Source of the DNA: Nostoc sp. JL33
Lineage (GTDB): Bacteria > Cyanobacteriota > Cyanobacteriia > Cyanobacteriales > Nostocaceae
DNA: 64,000 nt
NCBI RefSeq assembly: GCF_017114985.1
Contig: NZ_JABXKP010000052.1
Coordinates: forward strand, 62,001 to 126,000
Direction of reading: 5' to 3'
The notes beneath the pieces were generated by a model that saw only the letters and a program-made list of their open reading frames with translations, made no database searches and was not told the origin of the DNA. This document shows, piece after piece, positions 63,969-64,000 of the stretch (its first letter is position 1; the number at the start of each line of letters is the position of its first letter). Made by a program: the position numbers and the translations under genes.

Positions 63969-64000
63969 TCTGTATTTTTCTGTATTTTAAATATGAGATA

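Overview
The window is a stretch of cyanobacterial chromosome, most likely from a filamentous, Nostoc-like (order Nostocales) species. The evidence is a complete beta-carboxysome operon (ccmK2-K1-L-M-N-O), photosystem II genes (psbN, psbH), NDH-1 CO2-uptake genes, very frequent copies of the HIP1 octamer GCGATCGC, and many heptanucleotide tandem repeats between genes. I see no transposase, prophage, CRISPR array, rRNA or convincing tRNA. The non-coding DNA is nevertheless crowded with small repeat elements, some nested inside others.

Layout. 0-3.4 kb: end of a YbjQ-type gene, a Rieske/pheophorbide-oxygenase-like gene with a 20-bp tandem array upstream, a Lin0512-family gene and a lone cyclic-nucleotide-binding domain. 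3.4-7.2 kb: layered small insertions, then ileS. 7.4-12.2 kb: a histidine-decarboxylase-like gene converging on an amino-acid-permease/PAS/GGDEF/EAL fusion. 12.8-17.7 kb: a ParA ATPase, a deoxyhypusine-synthase-like (homospermidine) gene flanked by inverted copies of a roughly 95-bp element, a putative metallopeptidase, two decayed Ser/Thr kinase genes and a Uma2 gene. 17.7-29.2 kb: the carbon-concentrating block. ndhF4-ndhD4-cupB runs leftward and ccmK2-K1-L-M-N-O followed by a LysR regulator runs rightward from a shared 658-bp spacer. 29.3-43 kb: muiA-like, Uma2, mnmE, an SDR gene whose 5' end is duplicated around a palindromic element, a toxin-antitoxin pair between 111-bp direct repeats, a lipase, an unknown 588-aa protein and a GH38 mannosidase with repeat-derived inserts. 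43-51 kb: psbN/psbH, tatA, pth, a band-7 protein, folP, tpiA and a dynamin-like or Era-like GTPase. 51-64 kb: membrane and lipoproteins, two PEP-CTERM proteins, SirB1-like, atpB-atpC and a large SPFH protein.

How the genes work together. NdhF4/NdhD4/CupB form the specific part of an NDH-1 complex that hydrates CO2 to bicarbonate. The Ccm proteins build the shell and the Rubisco-organising core where bicarbonate is used. The adjacent LysR gene is of the CmpR/RbcR type and probably reads carbon status. atpB/atpC, psbH/psbN and tatA are housekeeping genes of the photosynthetic membrane.

Most unusual points: (1) a permease-fused c-di-GMP enzyme beside a histidine-decarboxylase-like gene that lacks the conserved His before the PLP lysine; (2) a palindromic element, present compactly at 34.0 kb and interrupted by two further insertions at 3.7-4.2 kb, with duplicated host sequence on both sides in each place; (3) the same heptanucleotide repeat inserted in frame in mnmE and in the mannosidase gene, giving the same peptide; (4) a toxin-antitoxin pair between long direct repeats. 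All alignments were made by eye.
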